NCBI GenBank assembly: GCA_013400155.1
Contig: VXBM01000274.1
Location: 517,658-581,657 of the forward strand
Length of the DNA: 64,000 nt
Reading direction: 5' to 3'
Source: Helopsaltes ochotensis
Lineage: Eukaryota; Chordata; Aves; Passeriformes; Locustellidae
A program made the position numbers and the translations under genes. Shown here in pieces: positions 60,661-64,000 of this stretch. Under the pieces are notes generated by a model. The model did not search any database. It had not been told where the DNA came from and saw nothing but the letters and a program-made list of their open reading frames with translations. Every line of letters starts with the position of its first letter. The stretch's first letter is position 1.

Positions 60661-63600
60661 CTGGAGAGGAGGGGAGTAGATAAATTTCCTCCTGTATAAG
60701 CTTGGAATAATGAAGGAATAAATGATTAATTGTTGAAGGTTCCACTTGGTATAATTTGGGATTTTTGTGGTTAATATTCATTTCAACTTTTTTACATAGT
60801 AAAAAACTAAAAATCAAAATAATCTGAATGTCTGAAGAACTAAACTGACTACTTTAAATGTCCCTGTTTAATGCTTTTGGTATAGTTTTTGCATTTTCCA
60901 CTTCAATTTGGAGAATCCAAATTCTGTATCTTTTGAAGAACAAAAATTCCTGTTTCCCCACACAGCACTAGAGATCTTGTCATTATGTCCAGTTAAAAGA
61001 ATGATGAATGATGTCATTACTGTTTGATTGTGGTTTTGGATGGATTAACCTGCAGTACTAAATCAAAATTGTGCAGACACCTTCAGATATATAGATTATT
61101 TCTTTCTTTTTCTTGTGATGATGCCTGTTGATTGTTCCTTAGACCATGAGAACTTTCCTATTTTTCAGGTAGACTCAAAAATCCATGGGTTTGATAATTT
61201 AGTGTAATTTTGCTGCTGCTGTATTTTATCATCACTAGCCTTGGGTTTTTCAGATTTGATCAATGGCTATCCAGAGGTAGGTTTTAAGTAGTTTCTACCA
61301 AAAACTGATTGTCACAGGAAAAGAGGGAGCTTTGACAGGAAAATTAAGCCTGTTTGTACTCCAATTTGTTTTCAAACTAAGCATTTCAAACTATTTCTTT
61401 TTGCATAATTAAGTTGTACGATTCGACTTTCTATCTTGTAGCTCATATCAGTAATAGCACAGGAGCAACAAATGCTCAGTGTATCAAAGAATAAGCTTTG
61501 AGTGTTCTGATGCAGAACTGCAGGCATGGAAATGGACAGTTTGTAGTGATTAGCAAAGCAGTTGGTGAACACAGGTGTTTCTGAAGCTCCTGCCTCTCTC
61601 TAGTTGTTTGTCTTGCAACAGGAACTTGCCAATAAATCCATTTGGATGGCGATCCTCAAGACCTCTAACGTTTTTTCCCTGCTCTCTTGCCATTTGCCGC
61701 AGATGCTTGGCCACTGCTTGCCAAGAGAGAACAACGCCCTGCAATATGGTCAGGTGTGTTATTCACCTAGAGCTGAGGCCCAGGCAGGTCTGGAGCAGAT
61801 TGTCCCGCTGCTTTTGGGGACCTCCAGAGCCTGCAGGTTTTCTAGAAGTTTGTCAGTGAACAGATTTGCCACCCACGAAAGTACAGGCTGCTTCATGCAC
61901 GTCAGGTTACTTAATGTCTAGATTTTAACTTAATTACTACATTTTTTTGCCAGACAAGATGAAGGATAAATGAATAGGTTTACCTTGTAAACATAGCTGT
62001 GCTAATGTGGAGAACACTATTTTTAAAACAAGATGCATGTTTGTTCAATGTTAGACTGCAGCTGCTCTAGACATTCTTGTGCTTTAAGCAGATAATTGCT
62101 CTCTACAAACTTGGAAAGTTCCAAGACATGACACAGGCAACATTCAGTTTTCAAGCTATTATTTAATTAAATCTTCTTCCCCCTTATTAGATACTGATTC
62201 TTGGAGTATTGTTCACCAGAAAATATCATTCAGTCTTGTCGATAAGAACCGTACTTAGACCATCATGTGGCCATTAATCTGCTAAACGCTTATCCCTTTG
62301 GCAAAATGCAACTTTCTCTCTGCTCTTTGCTGTCACATCCCAGTCTCTTTGCTTCCATCAAGCTCTTCATGGCACTCTCTAACGAGTTCTTAACTTTAAC
62401 AGACACTGGGTCTTTTTTCATGCATCAGAGCCCAAAAACTTGGCACCTGTTCAGGTACAGAGCTGCACTCTTGGAAAGCTTTGCTGGAGTGGAGCGCTCT
62501 GAGCCGCTCACAGCCTGGCACCGCCGCGGTGCTCTCCAAAGGTGTGTGTGTTGCACTCCAAAGGTTGGCAGGGTAGACAGGGAGCTGCTGCGTTACTCTC
62601 ACGGACCTGCATGTGCAAACTTGTCACCTTCTGTGTGATAAATTGCGTCTCTCTCATTTCATCCACCTTGGATGGAATTATCCATGAAAGGCACAAAAAT
62701 TTTCTGCCTTTCTGGCAGAAGATTACGGTACTCCTGATGCGGTTGGGGTTAAATGTAGAAGCAAAATTTGCTTTCTTGCCCTAAATCACTACAAACCTGT
62801 GTCTACAGTGAGTTCTGGATCAGGCTCTGTATTATTGTCCTTGTGTATTTGTGCGTAAAGAACACTGGTATCAGCTTCTTGGTTATTCTTATTTTTTTTC
62901 CACAAGTTGCAGAGAACTGGAAATGTTCAGTGTTTGCTACCAAAGAGTAACACATTTAATCAGTCTCTTTTTGAACAGATTATATCTCTGGACTTTATTT
63001 GCTTTTTGCAGACATATTCTCAATTCTTTCCAGGTCTTCTTAGCTACCATTTGAGAAAGAGGAAAAAAAAAAGAAACACATTTTGATTACAGCTATTGAT
63101 CTTATACTTTAATCTTTGCTGCTCAGATACTGGTATGCATTGCATACACCTTGACAGACACTGAAGATTTATGGAACTTGAAAGAATTTACCCTAAATTC
63201 AAGCTCTTGGTAATTTTTTCCCTACTCATTTAGGGCTTGCTTTATTATTCAATGGATGGACTAAAACTAGCTCCCTCAAACTAGTTCTTAAGAGCACATG
63301 AACAGAAATAGACCTATCATCCTATTTTCTTGGGGTAAAATTGTATTAACATTAATACTTCATAAGCAAAAACGTGTTCTGTGCATAGGTGTTGTGCTGG
63401 TGCCCTGAATGAAAGGTAATTTTTTTTGTCCCTAGTCTCAGGGCAAATTAAAGTCCATGCTGACTGTTGGAAGCTTATGATCTGTGACCTCCCCCCCCTC
63501 CAATAATAATATATTTTTACAGTATTTCTGAAAGAGTTTTTCATAAAGGATTATGTATTCTGTAGGGGTTTACAACTTATCCTGCAGTATTGCTTGTTAT

Positions 63601-64000
63601 TCCTGACACTTGCTCCGCCACATCATCTGCTCCTGCAGAGGGAAGGAGAAAACACCTTGTTTTGTGGAGAGCAGTAAGCGAGCTATGGGTGGCCAGGAAG
63701 AGGGGAAATTTCCTGAATAGACAGTTTTTGTGAACAATCTTCCCCCCATCTATCCTTCATGAATTCATCAACCTTGATTCCTTCTGCCAGTGGACCTGCT
63801 TCTGTCCTCAAGGATCCGTTTGTCTGGTTCTGCCTGTCTTCCATAGATGTGATGAGCCTGTGCCGCAGCTGGCCACAGAGAGCAGTGGGTTTCTGACTGG
63901 AATACTTTTTTAGCTGTTTCTTCATTATTGCTTGGACTTAGATGAAGCAGCCTTAAAGGACACCTGATCCCAGCTGTTCCAAATCTTGACACATGATAAT
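60661..64000. other. Non-coding unique DNA, right edge
   Basis: No gene or interspersed repeat recognised. Overlapping frames at 61550-61921 on both strands (up to 105 codons) and at 62267-62638 (123 codons) show no known domains. A C run at 63490-63498 is the only simple repeat of note. Confidence 0.5.

Noticed and set aside
61550..61921. Overlapping frames that looked like a possible retrocopy (105 codons plus, 64 codons minus)
   Set aside because: No poly(A) tail, no duplication and no protein recognised.
1..64000. CRISPR arrays, operons, phage or plasmid modules
   Set aside because: No regularly spaced repeats with unique spacers, no dense coding and no bacterial signals; the DNA is vertebrate.

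Overview
The window looks like non-coding nuclear DNA from a bird. The evidence is several 5'-truncated CR1 non-LTR retrotransposons. One on the + strand ends in the typical avian CR1 tail (ATTCTATGACTCT) at about 5032. Minus-strand copies lie at 18189-18250, 25120-25380 and 45216-45540, and an older one is likely at 43665-43830. Two LTR-like segments of one avian-type family lie near 22.2-22.6 kb and 44.9-45.2 kb. Nothing suggests a prokaryotic or viral replicon: there are no operons, ribosome binding sites, CRISPR arrays, rRNA or recognisable tRNA genes. The finer placement (possibly a songbird, from the style of the LTRs) is a guess.

I call no protein-coding gene. The longest open frames (205, 190, 167, 149, 148, 147 and 146 codons) resemble no family I know, overlap frames on the other strand, lack a convincing splice context and are about as long as chance allows in 64 kb. 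The window is best read as intergenic or deep-intronic DNA. About 2.5-3% of it is recognisable interspersed repeat, which is low even for a bird.

Layout: 1-5 kb is unique, moderately GC-rich DNA ending in a CR1. From 5.1-8.6 kb there are two stretches rich in homeodomain-type sites and unusually many CpGs, followed by a direct-plus-inverted repeat at 8.73-8.80 kb. From 9-22 kb the DNA is mostly unique, with an exon-like 48-nt segment at 15.0 kb, an AT-rich regulatory-looking block at 17.1 kb and a CR1 scrap at 18.2 kb. The LTR at 22.2-22.6 kb carries an internal 25-29 bp repeat. From 24.2-25.4 kb there is an octamer-containing block, a CACGTG cluster and a CR1. From 26-43 kb the DNA is AT-rich, with a perfect 13-bp hairpin at 29.96 kb and candidate conserved elements near 31.9, 34.5 and 38.1-38.7 kb. 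From 43.6-45.6 kb there is a local repeat cluster (old CR1, LTR, CR1), then a MIR-like SINE at 47.3-47.5 kb. From 50.4-53.5 kb there are two more candidate enhancer-like blocks. The rest is unique apart from short simple repeats and a 23-A tract at 58.6 kb.

The most plausible overall role is a regulatory gene desert. This is inferred from base composition and motif content only. Conservation, which would settle it, cannot be seen from one sequence. I found no evidence of an undescribed biological system.
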